Source: Theropithecus gelada (taxonomy: Eukaryota; Chordata; Mammalia; Primates; Cercopithecidae). From it: a stretch of DNA of 64,000 bases. The position numbers and the translations under genes were made by a program. Location of the stretch: positions 70,955,624 to 71,019,623 of the forward strand of contig NC_037670.1 in NCBI RefSeq assembly GCF_003255815.1, in the 5' to 3' direction. This document shows positions 13,775 to 25,309 of this stretch, piece by piece (position 1 is the first letter of the stretch; every line of letters begins with the position of its first letter). Below the pieces are notes generated by a model. It was not told where the DNA came from and did no database searches. It saw only the letters and a program-made list of their open reading frames with translations.

Positions 13775-13990
13775 CCCCACTGTAGCACATAGGGGCTGAT
13801 CATTCTCTGGTGTTGGGGGCTATCCTGGGCATTGTAAGGTGTTGAGCAGCATTCCAAGCCTCTCCCCACGAGATGCCAGTTCTTTATAGTGGGGGGCTGT
13901 CCTGTGCATCCCTCCCTCATCATGACAACCAAAACTGTTTCCAGACATTGTCAGATGTCCCCTGGGAGACAGCATTGCCCCCAGTTATGC
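13775..13990 (-). mobile_element. MER20-like hAT-Charlie DNA transposon, antisense
   Basis: The + strand shows GGGGGCTATCCTGGGCATTG, GTGTTGAGCAGCATTCC, AGATGCCAGT, ATGACAACCAAAACTGTTTC, CAGACATTGTCAGATGTCCC and CTGGGAGACAGCATTGCCCC. This order matches the reverse complement of MER20 as I recall its consensus. The ends are diverged and only approximate. Confidence 0.75.
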
Positions 13991-14175
13991 CCTAAATATT
14001 TCCTTTTGCCGTATAGTGTGGAGAAAGAAAAACACACATAAGAAAACGAAAAAATATAATTGTGATTAAAGAAAAAGTTTCTCCTGCTTAAATGTACTTT
14101 AGAATGTTCAGATTAGAAATAAGAGATGATCTCATTAAAATGTCTCTAGTAAAAAGCTACTTAAATACACATATG

Positions 14176-14198
14176 TGGGGTGTGTGTGTGTGTGTGTA
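14176..14198 (+). repeat. (GT)n dinucleotide repeat
   Basis: Short run GGGGTGTGTGTGTGTGTGTG; too short to suggest more than a microsatellite. Confidence 0.9.
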
Positions 14199-14699
14199 AA
14201 CTGGCAGAGCTTAATTTTAAAACCACATTTGCCAAGGTTAGGCACACAGTAGCTCTCAGCAAGGCCCATAACCAGCCAAGCCATTTTTCTTGGTGGAGAA
14301 ACTCCATCACTTTTTTTTTTTTTTTTTCCAGCCCTAGGGAAGTCACACAGACTCCAGCTTCTGAGATCATGGCAAGCAGAGTTGGAGATCAGGCTCTTGC
14401 TTTGACATAAAACAGAGCTCCGGGAACAGAAAGCGGTTTTCTAATGCGAGGACTTTTTAAGATTTGGGGATATTTAGGCTTCTCTGGGATTAGCCAAATA
14501 CTACCATGGAGGCATTTTTATTTTTTCTAGAACAATTAATGTTGCAAGAGAAGAGAACTGTAAATGGGATATCCTCAAGAGACTTTGTATAAGCCAAGGC
14601 CTTAAACTTAAACCAACTCCACCCGACCCCACCCAGTTACCAGTAAAACCAGCATTAATCAGTGAGTGGGGGATGGGAAGAACACCAGATAGTGTGTTG

Positions 14700-14880
14700 G
14701 GGATCTGCCTTTCATTCCTACATCTGGCAGAAACTGTTTCTGAATTTAAGTAAGTTACCCTGCAGTAAGTCCTCCGTGTCTCATCTGTAAAGTGGAGATA
14801 ATAATATCCTTTCTGGGCTCTTCACTGGGTTTTTTAATTTGTTTTTTGTTTATGAGGATAGAATGAGATCCTATAATGGA
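14700..14880 (+). repeat. MIR-like SINE
   Basis: TTTAAGTAAGTTACCCTGCA followed by GTCTCATCTGTAAAGTGGAG, ATAATAATATCCTTTCTGGG and a later GAGGATAGAATGAGATCC. This follows the order of MIR: GTTACTTAACC, CTCATCTGTAAAATGGGGAT, GAGGATTAAATGAG. Confidence 0.75.
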
Positions 14881-16259
14881 AGTAGTTTGTAAACTCAAAA
14901 GCTTTATTCAAACGTAAGGACAAATAGAATCCATAGCAAGTAGTACTAATAAACTCATTCAACTGAAGAATGGAGAGATTAAGTGGACTTTTATGAACAT
15001 TTTAAAATAGTCGTAAGTATACCATTGATTCAGTTGCACAGGCTTACCTATGCAGGCTGTTGTTAATCTTACCTGTTTACTCATCTGCTGTTGATCCATC
15101 ATCACCACCTGGTGGCCACTTCAGAAATTGCAGGCATAATATCTAGAAGAAAATGCTTCAAGCATATCAGATCTAGGGTGCTGGGGTTGCGAGCTACCCC
15201 TTTGGGTAAGGGGAGCATACAGGGCAGACTGTTATGAGCACCATCAGTGTACAAGCAGAACAGTGGGAAAATGAGTAAAGTGAAGGCACAGAAGAAGGAA
15301 TGAAAGATACATCTCATGGTGATTGGACATGAGCATCGTATAGAATAAACTGGCAGATTTAAACACAAAAAGACCATTGCAGAAAGGCTTTGGGGATTCT
15401 ATGTGGAGAAGACAGCAGGAAGAAGTTAATGGGTACAGAAAGTATGGGAAAATTTTATCTATGATTATAGCTAATATAATAAAAGGCTGAGGTTTTTGAC
15501 ATCTCTTTGAATTAGAAATATAATTACAAATGATTTGTTTTATGCTTTTTGGTTGAAGAGTGGTATGATAAGTAATGCAGTTAGAGCAGAACCAAAGTAT
15601 GTCCGGAAGGCAGAAGGGTAGTGGGTGGTAAGATTAAAGAGCCAAGTAGCACCATGTTATGGGAGACGTGATTGCTAGACTAGAAGTCTGACTTTTATTC
15701 CAGATGGAGTAAGGAGAATTAAATGCTTTTGATGAGAGGAATGGCTTGAGCCAGCATCAGCTTTAGAAAGATGGGGCTGAGCCTTGCAAAATCTGGGAAG
15801 TTGCAAGTACACCGTATTAAGGAGGGGAAGAGTAGGCTGGGGAAGGGCCAGAAGTGAGACTCTGCAGTGGAAGTTATTTGAAATTGTTTTTTAAAATTTG
15901 GGAGGATAATTTGGAGATGTTTTACAGTTACAGTTTGGGCAGCTGATGTGGATGTTCTACATGATATCCAGAGAGAAGTCAGAAGCTTCAGGGCTGCTGG
16001 CTGAGCACTGGGAGGAGATGTTGCCCATGGAACCCCTGTCTCTTGCCTGTGTGGCATCAGTCTCTTTACCAAAGGGTACTGAGATTCTGTTATCTTTCTT
16101 TAAAAGAGGATTATGAGGGTTGTTGGGAGAATTATCTCTGAGAGTTTATGAGAGAGATCTACTACAGTGCTAGTCAAGTTTTTAGAGCCAGTTAGCTTTT
16201 ATTGTGATTGTTATCGTTTTTCCTTTGTCATTATTTTGCTTTGTGCAAAATAAGGTATG

Positions 16260-16535
16260 CCAGGCCAAGCGAGTGGCACATGCCTATAATCCCAGCACTT
16301 TGGGAGGCCATGGTGGAAGGATCACTTGAACTCAGGAGTTCAAGACCATCCTGGGCAACACAGCAAGACCCCATCTCTACAAAATAATAATAATAATAAT
16401 AATCATTTAGCCAAACATGGTGAGGCATACCTGTAGTCCCAGCTACTTGAGAGGCTGAGGTAGCTGCAATGAGCTATGATTGCACCACTGTACTCCAGCC
16501 TGGGCAACAGAGTGAGACAGTCTCAAAAAATTATA
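16260..16535 (+). mobile_element. Alu, sense (old, AluJ/S-like)
   Basis: Sense Alu beginning CCAGGCCAAGCGAGTGGC, with CTATAATCCCAGCACTTTGG in the left arm, an (AAT)n-expanded middle A-stretch (about 16381-16405), and a right arm ending CAACAGAGTGAGACAGTCTC plus a short A-tail. Flanks share AATAAGGT (about 16248-16256 and 16535-16542), a likely target-site duplication. Confidence 0.93.
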
Positions 16536-16574
16536 ATAAGGTGTGTCTTATTTTCTAGTTATGAATACACAATC

Positions 16575-16812
16575 CTGTGGCACACAAGCATCACCCGGCA
16601 AATAGCTCCATACATCTACAGTGGCCGCTTTTCTTCCAATCAGGGCAGGACTGTTTTGGACAAATACAGAGATTGAATATTCAAAGCATTAGGTCTGGTG
16701 GGCTTAGACGAATAAAATAGACAGGTAGGTCGACCACATTTTATTTCTAGGTGGTGATTCAGATGAATGGGATGTAGTTGCCGGTCTGTTTGGCAGGAAT
16801 GAAAATGTCGTT
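16575..16812 (+). repeat. Unassigned repeat, copy A (partner at 18752-18970)
   Basis: Shares long near-identical blocks with 18752-18970 in direct orientation: GCAAATAG-CTCCATACATCT, ACAGTGGCC, CAAAGCATTAGG, GTGGGCTTAGAC, AATAAAATAGAC, GACCACATTTTATTTCT and GGTGATTCAGA. Copy A has about 25 extra bases in the middle (around 16655-16680). I do not recognise the family. It could be an old transposon/LTR with two insertions or a local duplication. Confidence 0.8.
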
Positions 16813-17339
16813 CTAATCAGGAAAACAAAACTGCACTAGCTGTCTTCTGTCAGACTCACAGGACTCTCTCCAGTTGACTATGTCTCTAACATAACCGGCC
16901 CAATCTTATCTCGGCTGCTCCACCTCCCTAAAGGGACATGGTGTTTCTTTAGGCTCTCTCTCATGCTTCAGCACAAGTGACCTGTCCCAAGAAGCTCTCT
17001 AGGACAGGCAGGAGAGCCCGGTTCATGAAGAGGAGGTCTTCCTGGTGGCTTTTCCTGGGGACAGGGAGAGTTCTCACAGCTCCCTCTGGTGCAGTTTCTA
17101 CCACAAGATAAAGTAGTCAAGCTGCAAGTGAAACACAGCCCTCACTGTATTCCTCCTTGTGTTTAGCGGAGATAAACTTCACTGGAATCTCAGTACTAAG
17201 CCATTTGGCTTCTGGCTGCAGCTTTAATTGGTAAAATGCAGATTTTTTTTTTTTTTTCTTGATCAAGAGGGGATTATTCTTGTTATCAGTCCAGAGCATC
17301 TTATTTCAAGATGAAAAGCCTTTACAGAATTACAGATGC

Positions 17340-17860
17340 CAGCACTTGTACAAAGCTTTTTGGCGATTGACAACTCAAAGAGAAAGTATGATTTATTAGC
17401 CTATAATGGCTAACCCTGAGCAATGGTCTAGGTCCTACTGATTTGTGAAATTGCTTAATGTGAACTGCCTTTTTATGCTACACAGGCCCCAGGTTACTCA
17501 AATAAATGTAGCGTCTACATTACATGAAATGTTACGGGAGAGGGAAAAAGAAAAGGGAGGGGGGAGAGGAGCAAGATGGATTCTAAAATCCATCTCGGTG
17601 GTGCCTTTTACAGTAGTTTGGCTGATAAGCCGGCAGAGGAAAGATTAATAACGAGGCTTGTCGCTATCAGTGCCTGCTTGTCGATTCTCTGTAACAGGGC
17701 TGTCTGTTCAGCATGGAAATTATTGATTAAATAAAAATTGCTATTAGATTGTGACGTGATCCATAATCACAAACAATGGTGGACATTCCTCTCTTAGATC
17801 CTTGGCCATGCATCAAGTTGTTTCCTTTTTCCTCTGGCCATAATTTATATTGCACTGACA
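17340..17860. promoter_or_regulatory. Candidate conserved intronic enhancer (intron 10)
   Basis: Repeat-free, information-rich block containing GATTTATTAGCCTATAATGG (17390-17409), GAAAGATTAATAACGAGG near 17640, GAAATTATTGATTAAATA near 17716, CTATTAGATTGTGACGTGAT (CRE-like core, near 17743) and CCATAATCACAAACAATGGT (a SOX-like ACAATGG). The texture resembles conserved developmental enhancers. No alignment was available. Confidence 0.4.
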
Positions 17861-17999
17861 CTTGGGCTCATTAGGTTTATCCTTTCTGCTCAGAGGCACG
17901 GGAGGTGAGGACCAGCAGGAAGTGGGGGAGGAAGAGAGGAGAGAGGATGGCTCCAGCCAGGGGTCTGGCCAGTTTATTCACTGGGCTAGCGTAAACATG

Positions 18000-18590
18000 T
18001 TGCAGTAAAATACATATCACGTAGCAGTTACCATTTTGACCATTTCGAAGTTTGCAGTTCAGTGTGGCATTGATCACAGTCACAATGTTGTGTAACCACC
18101 ACCACTGTCCACTTCCAGGACATTTTGATCACCCCACAAGGCAGCTCTGTATACATGAAGCAGTCACCTCCCATTTCCCCTCCCTGTCAGCCCCTGAAAA
18201 CCACCAAACTGTCTTCTGACTCTATGGATTTGTTTATTCTGGATATTTCTTATAAATGAAATAATACAAAATGTGACCTTTTGTATGATTTCTGCCTTGT
18301 TTGCACTTACCATGTTTTCAAAGTTCATTGATGCTGTGGCAGGTTTCAGTGCTTTATTCTTTTTTATGGCTGAATAATATTCTCTTGGATGGCTATACCA
18401 CATTTTGTTTATCCATGCATCTGTTGATGGACATTAGAGTTTCTGCTTTCTTGCTATTGTGTTATTGTAAACATTCATTTACAAGTTCATGCTTGAACAC
18501 CTGTTTTCAGTTCTTTTGGGTATATCCCTAGAAGTGGGATTGCTGGGCCATGTGGTAATTCTCTTTGGTTTATTTGAGAAACTGCTAAGG
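18000..18590 (-). mobile_element. L1M-type LINE-1 3' end, antisense
   Basis: The + strand carries the familiar antisense L1 order: GTTTGCAGTTCAGTG, ACAATGTTGTGTAACCACCA, ATTCTGGATATTTCTTATAA, GGCTGAATAATATTCTCTTG, TACCACATTTTGTTTATCCA, CTGTTGATGGACATTAGAG and TTTTGGGTATATCCCTAGAA. This is ORF2 C-terminal plus 3' UTR of an old L1M element. The ORF2-derived minus-strand peptide near 18380 (YYSAIKKNKAL) agrees with this. It is broken and non-functional. Confidence 0.85.
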
Positions 18591-18751
18591 CTATGGCAGG
18601 GTTTAAGCTGTAGGCTCTGCCTTTTTCAGGTGTTCTCACCTTTAACTTCATTCTGCTTCTCTCAGTACCACCCCTTCTTGCCTGAGTGCTACCTAAGCTC
18701 CCCTGGGCTGGGGATTCAGTCTGGCTGTGGAGTGCTCTGTGACACTGCTAT

Positions 18752-18970
18752 CTGTGGGTATACAGGCAATACCCAGCAAATAGTTCCATACATCTACAGT
18801 GGCCACATTTCCCCTAAACAGGGTGGGTCTGAGAGCCAAAGCATTAGGCTAGGTGGGCTTAGACAAATAAAATAGACTGGTAGATTGACCACATTTTATT
18901 TCTAAATGGTGATTCAGAGGAATGGGGTGTAGTTTCTGTTCTGTTCAGTAGGAATGAACATAATCCTCTT
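18752..18970 (+). repeat. Unassigned repeat, copy B (partner at 16575-16812)
   Basis: Direct-orientation partner of the 16575-16812 segment, starting CTGTGGGTATACAGGC and ending near GTAGGAATGAACATAATCC. In copy B it lies a little after the L1M fragment. By eye the alignable part is very similar to copy A apart from a central indel; no exact identity was calculated. In both copies a + strand frame encodes QIxPYIYSG, which probably reflects shared DNA rather than a protein. Confidence 0.8.
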
Positions 18971-20169
18971 TTAGTAGCTAGTTTGTGTGTCCTCCTTCCA
19001 GGACATTATTGCTGTGGTCCCTCCTAATTGCGGAATCTTAAAAATGACCTAACCAACTACAAGGAGGTCTAGAAAGGCTAAAAAACATATTGAAGGCTAC
19101 TAAACTCATTAGTGAGTGGTTTGCTGCTGATTAATCAGTTCCCTCATACACAAATCACACTGTTTTAATGGATGCTTGGTGCATATGAGGAAGGTTTGGC
19201 CTTTAGATGTTCTTAACTACTAAATGTATGCATTTTACTATCTCATACTTCACCCCAACAAAGACAGTCCCCTTCCCCTGTCTACTTCACTCAAGTTGCC
19301 TCAAGTTTGATATTTTCCCACATATTTATGGCCAGTTAGATACCATTGAAAGCGAATATAACACTTCATCAGAAACTTCAGACCCTTTTATCAAAACACT
19401 GGTGAAATCACACGCTCGTCTATAACTGAATATTTCCACTCAGGCTAAAAACCAGAAGAGACATCTGTCTATTGATGTAGACAGTACTCTCGTACCGGTG
19501 TGCTATTGATTATCCTAAGCTTAAAGCTGGAAGCAACACTTAGAGGAAGCATAACTTCTTAAACTTCAACCTCCAAGCTCCCAATGCACTCCCCTACCCA
19601 ACCCTGTCTTATTTACCAGTCCCACTTTAAGCCACAGCCGTCACATGGAGAGAGGCAGAGATGACGCTTCTCCAGAGGGAAACAGCTCTCAGGGCAGCCC
19701 CTGGAGCCTCGTGCAGGTACAAGGGCAGCTGCCCAGGAGCAGCTCTGAGTGTCAATCCCAGCTTCCCATGAGGCCTTGTTGAATAGCAAGAGACTTTGGA
19801 GAAAGTGCCGCAAGACAGTTGAGGATCATTCCAGAAAGCCACTCTAAGCATTCACGAATTATCTAAGAAAGAAAAGACCAAGTTTGAAGAATATAGATCC
19901 CATTGGAATTCTTTGATAAAGTTAGATACATACAAAGATTGAAAGAAAGTAAATATGTGAAAATAAGAAAAAACTAGTGACACAGACCTACCTGAACATA
20001 TCCAGTCCACTGGGGCTACTGTGGGTCCTGATGGCCACAGAGGGGATGCTGTGGGATCCAGGAATGGGGAGGCACATCCCTTGGAATGAATGGTTTAGAA
20101 TCAATGAATGGCAGTGAAAGCAAGTAGCTTACTTCCTCGTTTGCTCATCTTCTGTGTTGGTCCAAGTGA

Positions 20170-20508
20170 ATGTTCATTTCTTCATTTTGTTATTTGTTTG
20201 GAAGAAGAACTGAGAGGACAGCGATGACACCGATGAGACCTGTCCTCCTGGGGCTTCCCATTGGAAACAGAGACAGCAGGAAAAGGAAGCGTGCCTGCCT
20301 AGCTGACACAGGAGTAAGATCGTTGATGGGCAAGGGGATCAGAGGCCACTTGAGTGGCAACGTCAGGACTGCGATTTCTTACAAATGGCACAATGAACCA
20401 ATATCAGAAGTTTTTGATAAATTACAAAAAAAGAATGATTTGCTGGGGGAGATAGAAAGTGGTGACTATCATTCTGTACTTTCAAAGGGGCGAGAAAATG
20501 AATTCTGA
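20170..20508 (+). other. Open frame of 112 codons, no recognised function
   Basis: An uninterrupted frame in the interior of intron 10, with a basic RKRKR stretch and a Lys/Glu-rich C-terminal half. I recognise neither a domain nor a transposon. No splice-site or promoter context supports coding, so I regard it as chance or an old repeat remnant. Confidence 0.2.
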
Positions 20509-21297
20509 AAGTTCCAAGGGAAGGGTCAAGTCAATTCTAGAGAAAACTCTTTTTATTATCATAAATGTGTTGTCCTATTATAAGATGAAACGATGATCAT
20601 TGGCACCCTCTGGGTTCACCGAGAAAACTGTCACGCTAGACCGGACTGATATTTTCTTTCACAATATCATTGGACTGGTTGTTCAGGAAAATACAGTAAA
20701 TATGATTGACAGGACTTCAGCAAAACCTTTAATAAGAAACTATGGCCAAGGCGGAGGAAGATGGTTGTGTTAAATAGCAGTTAGGAGATGTAATTGTTGG
20801 GTGGATGATAAGGGCATGGCTTGGCACCAGTCAAAGGAGCTGTTTCTAGAACTGTGCTGCTGGGCTGGGCTCCCAGCCCTGGTCTGCATAACAATTTGGT
20901 GTACCTGTTTCCGGGATGAAGTTGTGGAGTGCAATTATCATCAGAGTTGTTTGTGAGGAAGGTTTATATCCAGTTAGTGACTGAATCAGGATCCTCAGAG
21001 ATCTCGAAAAATTAAAAAACCTGAAATAGCTCTAAGGAGATTTAAAAATATGATAACAACATAGGGCCTTTAATTAACTATAAGTTCACTATTACAAGAC
21101 AAAGGGAGTTTCCACCAAGCCTAGCTAATGTGATTCTCAACTATAGAAATAGAAGTGTGTTATTAGAATTATACTCAAAGTATCTCTGGAAAAGAGCACC
21201 TTAGTCTGGCACTCCACTTTCTAAAGATACACTGATGTATAGGCATTGGATCAGATAGAGAAAGAGCCAGACTTGCCTTGTGTAGGGTGGTTAGAAC

Positions 21298-21456
21298 CAG
21301 GTAAGGTGTGGTGTGCGCCTGTAGTCCCAGCTACTCAGGAGGCTGAGGCTGGAGGATTACCTGAGCCTGGGAGTTCAAAGCTGCAGTGAGCACTTGTGAA
21401 TAGCCACTACACTCCAACCTGTGCAGCATAGGGAGACCCCATCTCTGAAAAAATAA
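21298..21456 (+). mobile_element. Alu right-monomer (FRAM/AluJ-like) fragment
   Basis: GTGTGCGCCTGTAGTCCCAG, CTACTCAGGAGGCTGAGGCT, GGAGGATTACCTGAGCCTGG, GAGTTCAAAGCTGCAGTGAG, ACTACACTCCAACCTGTGCA and GAGACCCCATCTCTG match the right Alu arm or a free right monomer in the sense direction, with a short A-rich end. Confidence 0.85.
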
Positions 21457-22667
21457 AGAAGAACCAAGGAAGAGAAGTTTTGCAAGTTGAAGTTGGGCAG
21501 AAAGTGCCAAGGGACGTGATAACTGCTTTCAAATATTTGCTGGTGGTTGACTGTCCTGTGGGAGCCGAATCCAGCTTGTCCTCAATGTATGGATCAAAGG
21601 TCCAATGCGTGGAAACCATAGGGAGACAGATTTAGGCTTGGTATAAGGAAAACCGAATTGACCTCTGAGACCGGCCAAAATGTTTACCCAGGGAAAAGGG
21701 AGTTCCTGTACTGCAATGTGAGGTTGTTTAAATCGTACACCATGGGTGTGAGGTATTATAGAGGTCATACAGAGCATCCAGTGGATTGCTGGACTAGATT
21801 TACTTAGTCCCCCTCGAATCTGAGTGAAGTTCTTTATACTGCAGAAGTTTCTTGCAAGCCAGTTACGTGCCTATATTCAAAGCAGGGACCGATTTTCATT
21901 TGTTCTCAATGAAGAACAGTATCATCTCAGTTTTATAACACTCCAGCAGTTTTTCCTCTCCATCTAGGTCAAGACTTTCCCTTCTTTATTTTAAGTTTTT
22001 TTATTATAAAACATGTCACTACTTAGTAAAACAAACTAGGCTGACATACTGTTTTTGAAAGAGTGAACCTCTGAGTTCCTCAGGTAACTGGCATGGGGTA
22101 AGAATGTGGGTACTGTGAGGCCTCAGTTTTTCCTTGTATACCACAGCCACCTCTATTGTAAAAACTTCTTAGATTTTCAAATATTTTTCTCCTTTTATTT
22201 TGATGTGACGAGTCCTAATATGGTTATTACATATGAAAATTCCCATATAATTTTCTTTAGAAATCAGTCTTGTGCTCTGAGTGCTTCTGTATCACATACA
22301 TTTTATTCTGAGATCCTTTGAGATAAAAACATTAGTGCCAAGCTTATTGAGAGGTAAATAAATAATCAAGTACTTTGAGAATACCAGGAAAGGCATTTTT
22401 CCCTCAATAAATACTTCATTTTCTCTTGGGTTTGCACTGTGGAGATATGTGCCCTAACTCTTAGGTAACCTGAATGATATAAAACTTAGTGTCATCATTG
22501 AGTTTTTAAAATCACTTTTTTAAACTGCAGTCCTTAGCAGAATGCAACTCAGTCTTTCTATTTCAAACACATAAGAGATGACACATAAGAACTTTTAACT
22601 TGGCTGAGCTCTTTCTCATTCTGTCTTTTGCATAGCAATATCTTACTGTTGGGTTCTTCTTTCTTCC

Positions 22668-22718
22668 TTCATTTTTTTTTTTTGTTGTTGTTGTTGTTTT
22701 GTTTTGTTTTGCTTCGTT
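22668..22718 (+). repeat. Poly-T / (GTT)n / (GTTTT)n simple repeat
   Basis: T-run followed by TTGTTGTTGTTGTTG and TTTTGTTTTGTTTTGC. It could be the tail of an unrecognised antisense retroposed sequence. Confidence 0.85.
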
Positions 22719-24436
22719 TTTAAAGATTTCCTCCTTAGCATCATTATCTTGGTAATTCACTTCACTCTATTCCCCTGTGTTCTCGGTGGGGTGCAGCTAA
22801 GATACCTTTGGTGGTGTTCGTCAGCTGGCCCTTCGTTTTCCTCCTCCCCGTGAATTTTGAGTTAAGGATGAATGTTTCTTTTTGAGAGATTGTTGGCTCT
22901 AAGCTGAGGCTGAGCTAAGAACACCTGGGAGAGCCTCACCTGCTGCCCATGGAACCCAGCCGCATTTCTGTAGCCTGAGAAATGACCCAACCCTGTTACC
23001 ACATCCACTCTGATGCTTTTATTGTCAGGAACTCCTGAAACATTAAGAAAGTTAGAAACTAAGAAATGAATAAAAAGAACCAAATAGAAATGAACTGGTC
23101 TTTAAGTCCTAAGAAAGTGCACTGTGAAATGCGCTTACCAGGGCCTCCCTGGCCATTCCTGTTAGGGATCCCGTAAGTGTCAGAAATGTCTCCCCTGAGA
23201 AACCTGGGCTCCACCTGGGTGGGTCATTTGAAGTCATCCGTGTTTCCCTGGAATAGCACATTCCCAACTTAGGAATAAACCTAACTGACCCTGGTCCCCA
23301 AAATTAGGAGTTGTAATCCTTGTTGGAGCCTTTTGGGCCTGTCCCCTGATAGGATATCTGTATCCTCATACACATGCAGATTCATACATTGCATATCTCA
23401 ATATTTAGAAGCTGTAAGTCAAGCTCACAAACTGATAAATGAATGAAATGTTTCATGCTTTGTCTAACACACCTGTGTTGTGACCAGGGAGGGTAGGTTT
23501 CATAGAGAATTCTTGGACTCCACAGAGTTCTCTGCCAGTACGTGGTGGCCCAGGGACAATTGTCTCCCAGCCCACCCTCTTCTCCTCCCGCTCTTGGAGA
23601 TGCCTGTTCCAGAGCTGAGGAATAATTCCTGTGCATCCAGAGATCTGAGAACCACCGCCCCTGCTAGCTCTCTGCATTGGGGGAAGCACCAGGCAACCTG
23701 TGCCCCATTGGAGCCTGAAGTCTGGCAGACAACAGAGAGCCTTGTTCTGGGCAATGTTGCCCTTCGAGCTCAGATACCCCTTATACTTTTTTAAGTACAG
23801 GGGAATCCATATTCTAGTTTAGAATCTGTTCCCTGCATCATTTGCTAAACTTATTTTATCTTTTGAGGGATGATATATTCAAATTAAGGATAAGTGGCAA
23901 AGCAACAGGATTCTTCATGGTAGAAACATGCATTTGGTTTGGTTCTAAGAGTTGTAACATCATTTTGCTTATGGAGACCATGCTGAACTTGGGGCTATAA
24001 CCAGGGAATAATGTGAGATACCCATCCCTCATATCCCTCATGCCCTGAAAACAGCCTCGTCCCTCTCCCCTTCCTCAACTCCTCTCACTAACTATTGTCC
24101 CCCAGACCCCGAGGGGGACCCTGTCTTTGGCCTTTAGAACTAGAGAGGAACAAAACAAGGAAAGAGAAATTGAACAGGAAGCTAGAGAGATAGTAAAATA
24201 ATATCCTTTGTCTTCATCCCCTTCCCTCCCTTCCCATGTCAGGCAGTGGTTAATGCTGCAGCAGAGTCCAGTGGGTGGGTGTCTGAACAGTGGACAGGAG
24301 ACCTGGGGAGGCGAGCACCTGGGCTGTGTTCTAGGGGGCAGCTATCAGCTGCCAAGGGTACAAAAGGCAACGTCGTGTTCACTCCATGGACCCCAAGATT
24401 TAGAGGAGGTCTATGCAGACGTGGCTCTGAATCCGT

Positions 24437-24481
24437 GTATGTGTGTGTGCGCGCGCGCATGTGTGTGTGCTTGTGTGTGTG
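24437..24481 (+). repeat. Alternating purine-pyrimidine (GT/GC)n tract
   Basis: Compound repeat GTATGTGTGTGTGCGCGCGC followed by GCATGTGTGTGTGCTTGTGT. The CG-containing core within TG repeats is a strong Z-DNA-forming pattern. Confidence 0.9.
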
Positions 24482-24525
24482 AATTCAGGATAAAGAATAT
24501 TTTTTAGCAGTTAAGCACTTTGCTC

Positions 24526-24556
24526 CACATCCATCCGTCTATCCATCCATCCATTC
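24526..24556 (+). repeat. (ATCC)n-like microsatellite
   Basis: Imperfect CATCCATCCGTCTATCCATC followed by CATCCATTC. Confidence 0.9.
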
Positions 24557-25160
24557 TTAAACTTTAACATTCAAAAATACGGCAAACTTTATATTCACAT
24601 ACAGTAGAGAGCCCTTAAAGAGACCACACTCACCAAAGCTTTCAGTAAGGGGAACATAATGAGGATTACTAAAGCAACAGGGAAACGTTAAGATTCAGAT
24701 AACTATTTTTTAAAAACCCAAATCTGTAATCCCTTCAAAAGCAGTTAAAACCAAAGGCAACTTTTATTAAAATATTAATATTTTAAAATATTTTTGTCTT
24801 CATGTATTTCTAGAAATTGAGTCTGCACTCTGTGTGTTGTTTCTGTGAGTTTCTGTTTTGTTTCTTGCTTTCATCTTATGAATGTGCCATAATTACTGAA
24901 TCGTCGTTGTTTTTCATTTATGGTTTTTCTCACCACTTTTTTGGCCATCAGAAATAATAAACACCTTTGTGTAAAATTCTTTGTTCCTAATTTGGATTGT
25001 TCCTTTCAGATATAATTTTAAAAACCAAATAACTGAGTTAAACAGATGAATTTTAGAACGATTTGAACTAAATTTAAAAGAATATACCACTGGGATTTTG
25101 CCTGGAATGTTATTAAAGCCTTGAATTGAAAAGAATATACATTAACTAAAATTCAGTTTC

Positions 25161-25304
25161 CTGGCCCAACACGGTGGTTTATGCCTGGAATCCTAACACT
25201 TTGGGAGACCCAGGTGGGAGCATTGCTTGAGCCCAGGAGTTCAAGACCAGCCTGGCAACATAATGAGACCCTGTCTCTAGTTTAAATAATTTTTTAAAAA
25301 ATTT
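25161..25304 (+). mobile_element. FLAM-like free left Alu monomer
   Basis: CTGGCCCAACACGGTGGTTT, GGAATCCTAACACTTTGGGA, GCTTGAGCCCAGGAGTTCAA and GACCAGCCTGGCAACATAAT, then GAGACCCTGTCTCTAG and an A/T-rich tail with no right arm. Flanking AAATTCAGTTTC (25149-25160) and AAATTTAGTTTC (25299-25310) look like a target-site duplication with one mismatch. Confidence 0.85.
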
Positions 25305-25309
25305 AGTTT

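Noticed and set aside
18489..18875. 128-codon open frame containing PYIYSG, also seen in the frame at 16476-16676
   Set aside because: It begins in L1M 3' sequence and continues into the duplicated 0.22 kb segment; the shared peptide follows from shared DNA, and the frames differ upstream.
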